A DNA stretch of 45,618 nt from Ilumatobacter sp. (GCA_018666235.1 JABJAB010000083.1:1-45618); one strand, 5' to 3'. Positions 1 to 8,263 are shown, counted from the stretch's first letter. Made by a program: numbers and translations. The notes: generated by a model not told the origin, from the sequence alone.

Positions 1-280
1 CAGCATCGAGTGCCCGAGCGGCCGGCTCGAGGCGATCGACGAGTCGAGCGACATCGGACTTGTGTGGCATCGTGACCGACAGCCCAGCGAGACCGAGGAG
101 GCGCATCGCGCTGATTGCCTCTTCAGCGCTCCCCCGGGCGATGTCGAACGCCGTGTACACCCAGTCAACGCCGGCAGAGTCGAACGCCGCCTGATGGATG
201 ACGGGCGACAGACTGTGCGCGACCGGCGAACCGATGACTGCTGCAATGCGTGGTCCTGTGTGTTGCGCCATCAACATCAT
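1..280 (-). CDS. aroE: Shikimate dehydrogenase, partial (C-terminus beyond window)
   Basis: AroE reduces 3-dehydroshikimate to shikimate with NADPH in the cytosolic route to aromatic amino acids. Only about 93 N-terminal residues are present. They carry the shikimate-binding signature GSPVAHSLSP followed by IHQAAF, and SVTMPHK, which holds the catalytic lysine of the family. The gene begins inside the mltG stop codon (ATGA overlap at 277-280). Further in-frame ATGs at 277 and 271 are alternative starts. The alaS-ruvX-mltG-aroE order is a familiar actinobacterial arrangement and supports the call. The NADP-binding Rossmann half lies outside the window. Confidence 0.93.
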   Translation of the reverse strand, partial: MMLMAQHTGPRIAAVIGSPVAHSLSPVIHQAAFDSAGVDWVYTAFDIARGSAEEAISAMRLLGLAGLSVTMPHKSDVARLVDRLEPAARALDA

Positions 281-1521
281 CCACCAAATTCGACGTCGGC
301 ATACCGGGCAATGTTCGCCTCGTGTTGCTCGAAGGTTGCCGAAAATGCGTGACTGCCGTCCTCGTCAGCGAGCACGTAGAAGAAGTAGAAGCACTCCGAC
401 GGATTTGCCAGATCCTGACAAATGGGATCGCCTGGCGCTGGGTTCGCAGCCGGATTCAGCGCGGCTCTGATCGACGCGCGTCCAGGGTTTGCAATCGGCG
501 TTCGCGGCAGGCCTGGTCGGGTGTACGTATTCCACGGCGTATCGATTTGCCGGAGTTGGCTGAAGTCCAGGTTCGGGTCGCCATTGGTTTGATCACGGCC
601 GTAGTACACCGACGCATCGATTTGGAGGAGGAACGGATCGTCCGGGTTGAGCCGACTCACCGCCAGCCGATTGAGGATGACGCGGGAGATCTTCGCTCGA
701 TCCTCGGGAACAGCGGCCTCGCGTTCGATCATCGACGCGACGATCAGCGCTTCATAGGGGGTGTAACCGAGCTGTGCTGCCTTCGACTCGATGTCTTCCT
801 GTTCGCCAACGCGCTCCATGAGGCCGACCATGCGATCGAGCAATTGGGCCTCGGATTCGGCGTTCGACACCGAATAGGTGTCGGGGAACAGCAACCCTTC
901 GAGGCTGCCCGTTCCGAAGGGCAGCCATTTGGTCGCGACGTTCGGCGCAGTCGCCGCCGCAATGAATTCGGCTTCGTCCATCCGCTCGACCACAGCGTCG
1001 ACGCGTCGACCCATGCGATCGATCGTAAAGCCCTCAGGGAACGTGACATTCGTCGTGGTCTGAGCTGGCGGTGTCTTCAGTCGTGCGAGGACGTTGCCCA
1101 TGTGATCGTTGGGCCGGAGTTGATAAAAGCCGGGAATGATCTCGAGACCGTCATCGTCTCGTTCGACGTAGCGCGACCACACCGCAGCGTCGGAAATAAA
1201 GCCGTCCTCGACAAGTTGTTCGGTCAACGACTCGAAGGTCGCGTCTTGCGCGATCTCAAAGTTCTGCAGCTCTCCTGGGTCACCGGCCGGGTTGATCTTG
1301 CCGAGGTACCACCAACCGACCACGCCGGCAATGAGAATCAGGACGAGGACCAACACCATGGAGGTGTATGCGAGCCATTTCAGCGGCCTCGTCTGCCGAC
1401 GAAGCCGCTCGACCTGCCCGGTTTGGTCAGTGGAGTCCCACGGATCGGTCGGCCAGTCCATCGCCGGCCGATTGTCAGGGTCGATCTGCGCCTCGGGCAG
1501 CAGCGGATCAAGCTGCGTCAT
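277..1521 (-). CDS. mltG: Endolytic murein transglycosylase MltG (YceG-like)
   Basis: MltG cleaves nascent glycan strands at the outer face of the membrane and is thought to end peptidoglycan polymerisation. The 414-residue protein has a charged cytoplasmic N-terminus of about 48 residues and one membrane helix at about 50-73. A LysM-like region (about 85-155) is followed by the YceG catalytic domain. Glu266 in VASMIEREA matches the catalytic glutamate of the family, and the downstream RVILNRL and LQIDASVYYG segments are also typical. The ATG start overlaps the ruvX stop by 4 nt, so translation is probably coupled. Length is normal for actinobacterial members. Confidence 0.93.
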   Translation of the reverse strand: MTQLDPLLPEAQIDPDNRPAMDWPTDPWDSTDQTGQVERLRRQTRPLKWLAYTSMVLVLVLILIAGVVGWWYLGKINPAGDPGELQNFEIAQDATFESLTEQLVEDGFISDAAVWSRYVERDDDGLEIIPGFYQLRPNDHMGNVLARLKTPPAQTTTNVTFPEGFTIDRMGRRVDAVVERMDEAEFIAAATAPNVATKWLPFGTGSLEGLLFPDTYSVSNAESEAQLLDRMVGLMERVGEQEDIESKAAQLGYTPYEALIVASMIEREAAVPEDRAKISRVILNRLAVSRLNPDDPFLLQIDASVYYGRDQTNGDPNLDFSQLRQIDTPWNTYTRPGLPRTPIANPGRASIRAALNPAANPAPGDPICQDLANPSECFYFFYVLADEDGSHAFSATFEQHEANIARYADVEFGG

Positions 1522-1976
1522 GATTGCCCCCAGGTGTACCGGCGGTGGTCAAGCCATGCTTGCAGCATCACCGCAGCAGCCATCTTGTCCACAATTTTGC
1601 GCTGCCGCTGGCCGCTGAGACCAGCATCACGCATTGCCTGTTCGGCCGTCACCGTGGTGAAGCGCTCGTCATACATCTCCACAGGCACGCCGACAACGGT
1701 AGCGAGCTGTTTCGCCTCCTTGGTGGCACCCCGGGCTGCTGGTCCCTCGGATCCATCAAGCGACAGTGGCAAGCCAACCACCACGACATCACACTCCTCG
1801 ATCTTGACCAGCCGCGCGATCTCGGCATGATCATGCCGTCGTGACTTCGACCGATACACGGTGGTCAGGGCCGACGCGATCGTGCCGGACAAATCGCTGA
1901 CTGCGATGCCGACACGCTTCGAGCCGAGATCGACTCCGAGCGCCCGGACACCGGGGACACGCTCCAAGTCGTTCAC
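1518..1976 (-). CDS. ruvX: RuvX/YqgF family Holliday-junction resolvase-like nuclease
   Basis: A 152-residue RNase H-fold protein. In bacteria YqgF/RuvX is linked to pre-16S rRNA 5'-end processing and to Holliday-junction resolution. Diagnostic segments are ALGVDLGSKRVGIAVSD (first acidic residue), VVVGLPLSLDG, YDERFTTVTAEQAM and DKMAAAVMLQAWL. The reading frame is open further upstream, but that part lies inside alaS and looks like random arginine-rich sequence. I therefore place the start at GTG 1976, 10 nt after the alaS stop, which gives the usual family length. It overlaps mltG by 4 nt at its end. Confidence 0.92.
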   Translation of the reverse strand: MNDLERVPGVRALGVDLGSKRVGIAVSDLSGTIASALTTVYRSKSRRHDHAEIARLVKIEECDVVVVGLPLSLDGSEGPAARGATKEAKQLATVVGVPVEMYDERFTTVTAEQAMRDAGLSGQRQRKIVDKMAAAVMLQAWLDHRRYTWGQS

Positions 1977-1986
1977 AGGAGCCCGA

Positions 1987-4629
1987 TCACAGCACCTGGG
2001 GAACGGCCTCCGCAGCGATGCGCAGGGCCTCCGCGATGCCGGACGGATCCTTGCCGCCTGCTGTCGCGATGTCGCCCTTGCCGCCGCCTCCGCCACCAAC
2101 GGCACGAGCGGCGTCTTTGATCAGCAGGGACGCAGGTTTCGGGTTGCCTGGTGCGACTGCGCCCACAAGAGACACACCGCCCGTGTCGGTCTCGCCGACC
2201 AACACGACCACCTGAATCCCCGGCGTCTGGCGCACGGCGATGGCCAATTCGCGCAAATCGCCTGGTGACAATCCGTCGACCTGTGTCACGACGACACCTT
2301 CCACGGCGATATCAGCGAGTTCGCTTGCGCGACCCGCAGCGAGCTGGGATCGCAACGCCTTGATCTCATCTTGGAGACCCTTGACCTCGTCGAGTTTGCG
2401 CTGCACGCCTCCGAGCAAGTCGTCGGCTTGCGTACCGACCATTTGCGCCACCTCGGAAATGAGCGATTCGTCGCGCTGGAGCAGTGCGACGCTGGCGTCA
2501 CCGCTGACCGCCTCGATCCGGCGAAGGTTGGATCCGATCGACGATTCGCTGACCACCTTGATCGTCCCGATGTCGCCGGTGGCGCGAACGTGAGTACCCC
2601 CGCACAGTTCGATCGTCGAGCCCGCCTCAAGCACTCGAACGATGTCGCCGTACTTGTCACCGAAGAACGCAATCGCGCCGAGCGCCTCGGCTTCATCCTT
2701 GGTCGTCTCGAAGATGCGCGTCGGCATGTTGCCCAACGTCTCGTGGTTGGCGATGTCCTCGATCTGCTTGATCTGCGCCGGCGTCACTGCGTCGTAGTGC
2801 GAGAAGTCGAACCGGAGCCGGTCGGGACCGACCATTGACCCGGCCTGCTTGACATGCTCGCCGAGCACGTGGCGCAGCGCATAGTGCAACAGGTGCGTGG
2901 CGGTGTGGTTGCGGCGAATCGCATCGCGGCGCAGGACGTCGATCGATGCCGTGCCGGTCTGGCCCACGCTCACGGTGCCGTCGGTGACACGCGCATTGTG
3001 GCGACGCAGGTTCGGCAATGCGAAGGTGGTGTCGAGCACCGTTGCTGTGCCCGAATCGGTGGTGATCGTGCCGGTATCGCCGATCTGGCCACCGGATTCG
3101 GCGTAGAACGGCGTGCGGTCCACAAAAATGTCGACCGTTGCGTTGCCGTCGGCATCAGCGGGACCGTCGAGAATCGCAAGCACGCGGCAGTCTGCGAAAT
3201 CGTCGGTGTAGCCGACGAACTCAGTGACTCCGAACTGGTCGAGCACGTCACGGAAGCCCTCGATTGCACCAGCGTCAGCGCCGCCCTTCTGGGCAGCCTT
3301 GGCGCGTTGGCGCTGGGCGGTCATATCGGCGTTGAAACCATCAAGGTCGACGTCGATGCTGCGTTCGCTCGCAATTTCCTGTGTGAGTTCGAGCGGGAAA
3401 CCGTAGGTGTCGTGCAGCAGGAACGCGGTCGAACCCGAGAGTTTGTCGGTGTCATCATTGAGCTCGCCATCAAGGATGGCCAGACCGTTCTTCAGCGTGT
3501 GACGGAAGCGTTCTTCTTCCTTGCCGATGACGTCGGTAATAAAGCCCATGTTCTTGGTGACGTCCGGATAGGCCTGCCCCATGACGTTTCCGGCAACCTC
3601 GACAAGGCGTGGCATGACGAGCTTGTCCGTGCCGAGCAGGTACGCGAAACGCACGGCACGACGGATGATTCGGCGCAGCACGTAGCCGCGCGCCTCATTC
3701 GAGGGGAACACGCCGTCGTTGACCAGCATCGTGCTGGAACGGGCATGCTCGGCGAGCACGCGCATCGCAAAGCTCGCACGGTCGTCGTAGTCGCCCACGA
3801 TGTACTTGTGTCCGGTGATCGACTGCGCTTCGTCGATCAACGGCTGCATCAGGTCGGTCTCCCAGACCGAGTCGACGCCCTGCTTCAAGGCCAGGATGCG
3901 TTCGAGGCCGGCTCCGGTGTCGATCGACGGCTTGGGGAGTGCCGTGCGTGTCCCGTCAGCTGACTGGTTGAACTGCATGAACACGAGGTTCCAGAGTTCC
4001 ATGAAACGATCCCCGGTCGGGTCGAGCAGTGGGCCACCGTCCGGGCCGAATGCAGGACCCCGATCGATGTGGATCTCGCTGCACGGCCCGCAGGGGCCGG
4101 TGTCGCCCATCTGCCAGTAGTTGTCCTTGTCACCCAATCGTTGGATGCGCTCCATCGGCACCCCGACTTGCTCGTGCCAGATGTGCTCCGCTTCATCGTC
4201 CGACTCGTGGACCGTGATCCACAACTTGTCGCCATCGAAGCCGAGGCCGCCTTGTTCGACCGATTCGGTCATCAGGTCCCAGGCGTAGGGAATCGCTGCT
4301 TCTTTGAAGTAATCGCCAAAACTGAAGTTTCCGAGCATCTCGAAGAACACGAGATGTCGTTTCGTCCGGCCAACGTCGTCGAGATCATTGTGCTTACCGC
4401 CGGCGCGGGCACACTTCTGCGAGGCGGTCGCCCGCTTGAACGGCGGCTGCTCGTTGCCGACGAAGTAGTCCTTGAACGGAACCATGCCAGCAACGTTGAA
4501 CAGCACCGTCGGGTCGTGCGGAATGAGACTCGCCGATTGCACGACGGTGTGGTCCTTTGCCGCGAAGAAGCCCGTGAAGGTGTCGCGCAACTGGTCGGCC
4601 GTCATCTGGCCCTCGAAAGTGCTCGTCAT
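1987..4629 (-). CDS. alaS: Alanine--tRNA ligase
   Basis: AlaRS charges tRNA-Ala and edits misacylated Ser/Gly. At about 880 residues it has the normal length. The N-terminal class II catalytic domain includes SASLIPHDPT, FFEMLGNFSFGDYFK and GPCGPCSEIHID. The editing domain shows HTATH near residue 575 and CGGTH near 675, which are the zinc ligands of the family. The C-terminal DHHA1 region has a glycine-rich stretch near residue 848. The open frame continues upstream, but only as the shadow of the divergent gene. ATG 4629 has a TAGGAT box 10 nt upstream and suits a near-leaderless start. ATG 4605 (MTADQLR) follows a GAGG motif and matches typical AlaRS N-termini, so it remains a real alternative. 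First gene of alaS-ruvX-mltG-aroE. Confidence 0.96.
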   Translation of the reverse strand: MTSTFEGQMTADQLRDTFTGFFAAKDHTVVQSASLIPHDPTVLFNVAGMVPFKDYFVGNEQPPFKRATASQKCARAGGKHNDLDDVGRTKRHLVFFEMLGNFSFGDYFKEAAIPYAWDLMTESVEQGGLGFDGDKLWITVHESDDEAEHIWHEQVGVPMERIQRLGDKDNYWQMGDTGPCGPCSEIHIDRGPAFGPDGGPLLDPTGDRFMELWNLVFMQFNQSADGTRTALPKPSIDTGAGLERILALKQGVDSVWETDLMQPLIDEAQSITGHKYIVGDYDDRASFAMRVLAEHARSSTMLVNDGVFPSNEARGYVLRRIIRRAVRFAYLLGTDKLVMPRLVEVAGNVMGQAYPDVTKNMGFITDVIGKEEERFRHTLKNGLAILDGELNDDTDKLSGSTAFLLHDTYGFPLELTQEIASERSIDVDLDGFNADMTAQRQRAKAAQKGGADAGAIEGFRDVLDQFGVTEFVGYTDDFADCRVLAILDGPADADGNATVDIFVDRTPFYAESGGQIGDTGTITTDSGTATVLDTTFALPNLRRHNARVTDGTVSVGQTGTASIDVLRRDAIRRNHTATHLLHYALRHVLGEHVKQAGSMVGPDRLRFDFSHYDAVTPAQIKQIEDIANHETLGNMPTRIFETTKDEAEALGAIAFFGDKYGDIVRVLEAGSTIELCGGTHVRATGDIGTIKVVSESSIGSNLRRIEAVSGDASVALLQRDESLISEVAQMVGTQADDLLGGVQRKLDEVKGLQDEIKALRSQLAAGRASELADIAVEGVVVTQVDGLSPGDLRELAIAVRQTPGIQVVVLVGETDTGGVSLVGAVAPGNPKPASLLIKDAARAVGGGGGGKGDIATAGGKDPSGIAEALRIAAEAVPQVL

Positions 4630-4639
4630 ATCGCCGCCG

Positions 4640-4645
4640 ATCCTA
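4640..4645 (-). promoter_or_regulatory. Putative -10 box (TAGGAT) of alaS
   Basis: TANNNT hexamer ending 10 nt before ATG 4629, with no clear -35 box. It follows the leaderless pattern seen at many starts in this window. Confidence 0.45.
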
Positions 4646-4705
4646 CCGAGCGACCCATCAAGCAACGTGGAAGGTATGCCGATGGGTTGCACCGCGTTCT
4701 GGCAG

Positions 4706-4711
4706 TAGCTT
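4706..4711 (+). promoter_or_regulatory. Putative -10 box (TAGCTT), leaderless start of the cysteine-rich gene
   Basis: The hexamer ends 8 nt before GTG 4720, and there is no Shine-Dalgarno sequence in between. It is the main reason for preferring GTG 4720 over the in-frame TTG 4687. Confidence 0.5.
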
Positions 4712-4719
4712 GCATCGCC

Positions 4720-5496
4720 GTGAGCGGATCTGAGTCTCAGCCCATCGATGTCCACGAGTGGATCAGCTTCGACGACCCTGATGAGCACCGGACGTGGGTC
4801 TTCGATGCGACATACCTGCGATCCAACTACATGTGCATCTTCGGCTGCGGCTGCAAGGGCATCCTCGACGAACCTGCCCCTGAGTTGATGCAGGGGTGCT
4901 GCTCGTTCGGCGCCCATTTCGTTGATGAAGCCGATGTTGACAACGTGAAGTCCTACTTCGACCGTGTGGAACCCAAGCACATGCAGTTCCATGCCAAGGC
5001 GGCGACCACCAAGAAGGGACAGCCCGGCTATCTGCGCGACGGAGACCCAGACGACGAGGGCAATCCGACCACCATGACCCGGCTGGTGCGCCACGAAGGC
5101 ACCAAGGCCTGCATTTTCCTCAACCGACCCGGATTCGAAGGCGGCGCCGGGTGCGCGCTGCATATCGCAGCCGATGATCACGGCGAACGAATGATGGACT
5201 GGAAGCCGCAGGTGTGCTGGCAAGTCCCACTGCGGCTCGAACATTCCAACGACGAGTCAGGTCATGTCACATCACGATTGCGAGAGTGGAAACGCCGCGA
5301 CTGGGGAACAGGGGGCGAAGACTTCGGCTGGTGGTGCACCGAAGAGCCCGAGGCCTTCGTCGGCAGCGAGCCGCTCTATCGGTCAGCCCGCGACGAAATT
5401 GTCGAGCTGATTGGCGCGCCGATCTACGACCAAATGGTCGAATTGCTGGAACGGACCGAGTGGGTACCGCTGGCGCATCCCGTCGTGAGGCGCTGA
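4720..5496 (+). CDS. Conserved cysteine-rich protein, possible metal-binding (CC-motif) family
   Basis: A 258-residue soluble protein without signal peptide. It resembles uncharacterised actinobacterial proteins that recall the DUF3109/YkgJ-like zinc- or iron-chelating group, but that assignment is from memory and uncertain. Nine cysteines are visible: Cys39, Cys43 and Cys45 (CIFGCGCKG), Cys60-Cys61 (QGCCSFGAHF), Cys131 (ACIFLNRPGF), Cys145 (GCALH), Cys166 (VCWQVPL) and Cys206 (WWCTEEPEAF). The clustering and nearby histidines (His66, His148) suggest a bound metal or Fe-S cluster. The N-terminal WISFDDPDEHRTWVFDATYL is also distinctive. It is divergent from alaS with about 90 bp between the starts. 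The GTG start is chosen from the -10 box at 4706; TTG 4687 is the alternative. Function unknown. Confidence 0.82.
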   Translation: MSGSESQPIDVHEWISFDDPDEHRTWVFDATYLRSNYMCIFGCGCKGILDEPAPELMQGCCSFGAHFVDEADVDNVKSYFDRVEPKHMQFHAKAATTKKGQPGYLRDGDPDDEGNPTTMTRLVRHEGTKACIFLNRPGFEGGAGCALHIAADDHGERMMDWKPQVCWQVPLRLEHSNDESGHVTSRLREWKRRDWGTGGEDFGWWCTEEPEAFVGSEPLYRSARDEIVELIGAPIYDQMVELLERTEWVPLAHPVVRR

Positions 5497-5524
5497 AAGG
5501 CCCGATCAGAACGGCGAAGCGCGG

Positions 5525-5716
5525 CTACTCGTCGTCGTCGTCGTCGAACTCGACGCCGTACTTGGCGGCCAGCTCGGCGTACTCGTCATCGCCAGATGAC
5601 TCGTTGTCACTGGACACGACGTCGTCGCGGCCACCGAGGCCGAGATCGAACGCTCCTGGTCCGGACTGCTTAAGTTTTCTCGCCTCTTCGAATCGGCGAT
5701 GACGACCCTTCTTCAC
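5525..5716 (-). CDS. Small charged hypothetical protein with acidic tail
   Basis: A 63-residue protein with a basic N-terminus (MKKGRHRRFEEARKLKQ), a short linker, and a very acidic C-terminus ending in five aspartates and a glutamate. The GTG start at 5716 has a GGGAG Shine-Dalgarno about 8 nt upstream, and the frame fills the gap between its neighbours. The acidic tail is encoded by a TCG/GTC triplet run (about 5527-5543), so it could vary in length by slippage. I do not recognise a family. The charge split suggests a nucleic-acid or protein-binding accessory, but that is speculation. It is convergent with the cysteine-rich gene and divergent from parA. Confidence 0.62.
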   Translation of the reverse strand: MKKGRHRRFEEARKLKQSGPGAFDLGLGGRDDVVSSDNESSGDDEYAELAAKYGVEFDDDDDE

Positions 5717-5807
5717 GACAGGGCTCCCACACTAGAAAGTTGACATTGAGCCAGATTGTACCGGCCTGTCCTGGTATTTCGCGGACACTCCACCACTCTG
5801 ACCCCCG

Positions 5808-5813
5808 TATGAT
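5808..5813 (+). promoter_or_regulatory. Putative -10 box (TATGAT) of parA-like gene
   Basis: A good -10 hexamer ending 9 nt before ATG 5823 (a second ATG follows at 5826). No Shine-Dalgarno is visible, so a leaderless mRNA is likely. Confidence 0.5.
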
Positions 5814-5822
5814 CGATTCACA

Positions 5823-6605
5823 ATGATGCACACGGTGGCAGTCTTGAACCAAAAGGGAGGTGTCGGAAAGACAACAGTCACACTCGGCCTCGCCTCCGCC
5901 GCCGCTGCCGCTGGACGCAGAGTTCTGGTGATCGACCTGGATCCGCAGGGTTCGAGCTCATGGGTCCTGGGTGTTGAGCCCAATTCTGTTGACGTCACCG
6001 TCGGCGATGTGCTTGAAAAGGCGCCGATCAAACGAGCAATTGTGCCATCTGCATGGTCAGACCTCGTCGACGTCGTACCTGCAACGGCTGATCTCCAACG
6101 CCTCGAGAGCGGGCAAGCAGAGTCGAAGCGAGCCGCACGACTTCGCAAGGCGCTTGGCGCCAACCGCATCGGTGACTACGAAGTCGTTCTGATCGACTGC
6201 CCGCCATCACTCGGGAATCTCACGACGAACGCACTCACCGCAGCGCGTCACGCGCTCGTCGTGGTCGAACCCTCTGCACTTGGATTACGCGGTATCGGCG
6301 GCGTCGCCGATGCCATCGACGCCGTATGGGACGACCACAATCCTGACCTCGAACTCTCCGGAGTCATTCTCAACCGTGTCCCAGCGGTGTCGTCAGAGGC
6401 CGAGCGCCGCATCGCTGAATTGACCCGAATCGTCGGTTCATCGGCAATTTGGGAGCCATCGGTGCCACAGCGGGTGATCTTCAATCAGGCGGTCGGCGAA
6501 CGACGACCGATTCACTCCTACGCGAGCCGCGCAGCCGAGCCGATCGCAGTCTTCGATCGCCTGTGGTCACGACTCCGCACATCGATCCATCAGGCCGCCC
6601 GCTGA
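5823..6605 (+). CDS. ParA/Soj-family ATPase without adjacent ParB
   Basis: A 260-residue P-loop ATPase of the MinD/ParA group. The deviant Walker A KGGVGKTT is at residues 11-18, with the signature lysine early in the loop. Walker A' (VLVIDLDPQGSSS) and Walker B (VVLIDCPPSLG) follow. ParA proteins form nucleotide-dependent dimers on DNA and position chromosomes, plasmids or protein clusters. No parB or parS-like gene lies next to it. It is therefore either an orphan that positions another cargo or works with a distant partner. It lacks the N-terminal helix-turn-helix of plasmid type Ia ParA. A repeat cluster lies directly after the stop codon (6614-6692). The exact role cannot be read from sequence. 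Confidence 0.88.
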   Translation: MMHTVAVLNQKGGVGKTTVTLGLASAAAAAGRRVLVIDLDPQGSSSWVLGVEPNSVDVTVGDVLEKAPIKRAIVPSAWSDLVDVVPATADLQRLESGQAESKRAARLRKALGANRIGDYEVVLIDCPPSLGNLTTNALTAARHALVVVEPSALGLRGIGGVADAIDAVWDDHNPDLELSGVILNRVPAVSSEAERRIAELTRIVGSSAIWEPSVPQRVIFNQAVGERRPIHSYASRAAEPIAVFDRLWSRLRTSIHQAAR

Positions 6606-6613
6606 GTGCAGGC

Positions 6614-6692
6614 GTGACGGCTGGTCCCGACCCCAAAGTCACTGCGACCCCAAGTAACTGAGTGACGGCTGGTCCCGACCCCAAAGCCACTG
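6614..6692. repeat. Direct repeat cluster with internal dyad, downstream of parA-like gene
   Basis: Two 30-bp copies (6614-6643 and 6662-6691) differ at one base and are offset by 48 bp. Inside and between them a shorter unit, GACCCCAAAGTCACTG, occurs three times with small changes (6629-6644, 6646-6661, 6677-6692). In the first copy GTGAC/GTCAC (6614-6618, 6638-6642) and GGTC/GACC (6623-6626, 6629-6632) form nested inverted arms. No poly-T tail follows, so this is a poor intrinsic terminator. It could be a protein-binding site or a dispersed intergenic repeat. It lies between convergent parA-like and rnd genes. Confidence 0.75.
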
Positions 6693-6705
6693 GGGCCGGA
6701 CGTGG

Positions 6706-7950
6706 TTAGGCGACGGGAATCAGCTTGAGTCGGCCTGCCTCGAAGGTCAACCCCGCTTTGCCGGCAACCAGTTCTTGAATGCCTTCACCGAGCATCGCCG
6801 CCCGCCAACCATGCGCCAGCCTGGCATCGTCATCGCCGCGGAGAAAGGCCACGATGTCTGCTCGTGTACCGAGGAGCACGGTGTCGATTTTCTCATCGCG
6901 GGCGAGTTGGCTGACCCACGCCGACACCAGCGTGACAGCCGGTCGCAGGTTCCGATCGAGGTCATCGGGTGATGCTGGCGCGTCCGGCGGCTCGTTGCCC
7001 TTGCCGTCCTGCACCGCCTGCAACAGCTCCTCAGCAATTCCGCCTCGCGAGTGGCGATCATCGATCCCCCGCGCCTGCGTGAGTTCTTTCAGAGTTGACG
7101 GGCTGCGCTGGGACACACCGAGGATCGCAAGGTCGGGTAATACCTGCCGAACCGGGATGTCGACGCGCATCGCTCGGCGCTCGCGCCACGCCGCTACCGA
7201 CTGCGCCACCGCACGGGCACCGGGCCGGAGCGATCGGCTGTCCTTCAGCCGGAGCCATGCATCTTCTGGATTGGCTCCGCTGACGGGCCTGTTCCGAAGT
7301 TCTTCGCATGCGTCGTCGGCCCACTGCGTTCGGCCTGCCTCTTCGAGCGTGGCCCCGAGCAGATCGTGCACCTCCAGCAGATACTCGACATCGATCGCCG
7401 CGTACTGGCATTGATTCTCGGTCAGCGGTCGCCGCAACCAGTCCGTGAGCCGATCGCCTTTGGCCGGGGTGATATTGATCTCCCCCTGGAGCAACGCCAC
7501 GAGCGACGGCGTCCCGTAGCCAACGAAGCCAGCGGCGAGCTGTGTATCGAACATCCGGTTCGGAACGCTGCCGACCGCATGGGTGAGCACGTCGAGGTCC
7601 TGCTGAGCAGCGTGGATGACGCACAGCGACTCGCTGGCGAAAAGCCGGCCGAACCCCGAGATGTCAACAGCGAGCGGGTCGATCAACGCCAATTCTTGAA
7701 TACCGTCGCGACCATCAGGCTGCCAGGCGACTTGCACCAGTGCAAGCTTTGGCCAGTACGTCCGCTCGCGATGGAACTCTGTGTCGAGGGCGTACCGATC
7801 GACATTGAGCAGCTCGGTCAAGACGTCATCGAAATGTTCCTGCGTATCGACCCACTGGTAGCCGATCTCGCCGGGGGCGTTCTGTGCTGGTTTGCTTGCG
7901 CGATCCTTGCGCACTCCGGAGCGTGCCATGTCAGCGACCCGAGACCGCAT
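6706..7950 (-). CDS. rnd: Ribonuclease D family 3'-5' exonuclease with HRDC domain
   Basis: RNase D trims 3' ends of tRNA and other stable RNAs with two metal ions. The 414-residue protein has a DEDD exonuclease domain opening at YALDTEFHRERTYWP (Asp56, Glu58). The later acidic positions lie in HAAQQDLDVL and YAAIDVEYL, the last being the Tyr-X3-Asp motif. An HRDC-type helical domain follows (about 225-310), then a second C-terminal helical region. ATG 7950 overlaps the rhodanese gene by 20 nt. ATG 7929, one base after the rhodanese stop, is an equally good start and removes seven residues. It is the last gene of the DUF3151-mobA-rhodanese-rnd run. Confidence 0.9.
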   Translation of the reverse strand: MRSRVADMARSGVRKDRASKPAQNAPGEIGYQWVDTQEHFDDVLTELLNVDRYALDTEFHRERTYWPKLALVQVAWQPDGRDGIQELALIDPLAVDISGFGRLFASESLCVIHAAQQDLDVLTHAVGSVPNRMFDTQLAAGFVGYGTPSLVALLQGEINITPAKGDRLTDWLRRPLTENQCQYAAIDVEYLLEVHDLLGATLEEAGRTQWADDACEELRNRPVSGANPEDAWLRLKDSRSLRPGARAVAQSVAAWRERRAMRVDIPVRQVLPDLAILGVSQRSPSTLKELTQARGIDDRHSRGGIAEELLQAVQDGKGNEPPDAPASPDDLDRNLRPAVTLVSAWVSQLARDEKIDTVLLGTRADIVAFLRGDDDARLAHGWRAAMLGEGIQELVAGKAGLTFEAGRLKLIPVA

Positions 7951-8257
7951 GTTGGCCGCCGGCCCACCAGGCCATCATCCCGCCGGCGACGTTGACCACG
8001 TTCTTGCCCTGAGCAGCGGCGAACTCACACGCCCGATAGCTGCGCCCGCCCACTTTGCAGATCACGTAGGTGGGCTCGGTGGCGCCATCGTCGCCGAACG
8101 CGTCGAGACGGTCAGGCACCGTTCCGAGAGCAACGTGGACGGCAGACTCGATGTGACTGTCGACCCACTCGTTGTCTTCGCGCACGTCGACGAGCCGGAC
8201 ATCGCCGGCCGCCTGCAGGAGCAAGAGTTCGTCCACCGTTATTTCAGGAATGACCAC
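7931..8257 (-). CDS. Single-domain rhodanese-like sulfurtransferase
   Basis: A 108-residue rhodanese domain. The catalytic loop CKVGGRS contains the active-site cysteine that carries persulfide sulfur, and LVDVREDNEW is the characteristic N-terminal motif. The likely job is cytosolic sulfur transfer or detoxification. The neighbouring mobA-like gene hints at sulfur supply near molybdenum-cofactor metabolism, but adjacency is the only evidence. The GTG start follows a TAGGGT box by 6 nt, and that box contains the TAG stop of the upstream gene. Confidence 0.9.
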   Translation of the reverse strand: MVIPEITVDELLLLQAAGDVRLVDVREDNEWVDSHIESAVHVALGTVPDRLDAFGDDGATEPTYVICKVGGRSYRACEFAAAQGKNVVNVAGGMMAWWAGGQHAVSGR

Positions 8258-8263
8258 GCCGCG

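Noticed and set aside
250..1830. Long plus-strand open frame of 526 codons across mltG and ruvX
   Set aside because: Antisense shadow of two well-recognised genes. Its product is arginine-rich without family motifs, a common effect of high GC content.
2854..3963. Plus-strand open frame of 369 codons within alaS
   Set aside because: Antisense to the alaS catalytic and editing domains, which are unmistakable.
4630..5244. Upstream extension of the alaS frame
   Set aside because: It is the antisense of the cysteine-rich gene. AlaRS N-terminal motifs begin after 4629.
6606..6705. Intrinsic terminator between parA-like and rnd genes
   Set aside because: The inverted arms are short and no T-tail follows, so it is listed as a repeat instead.
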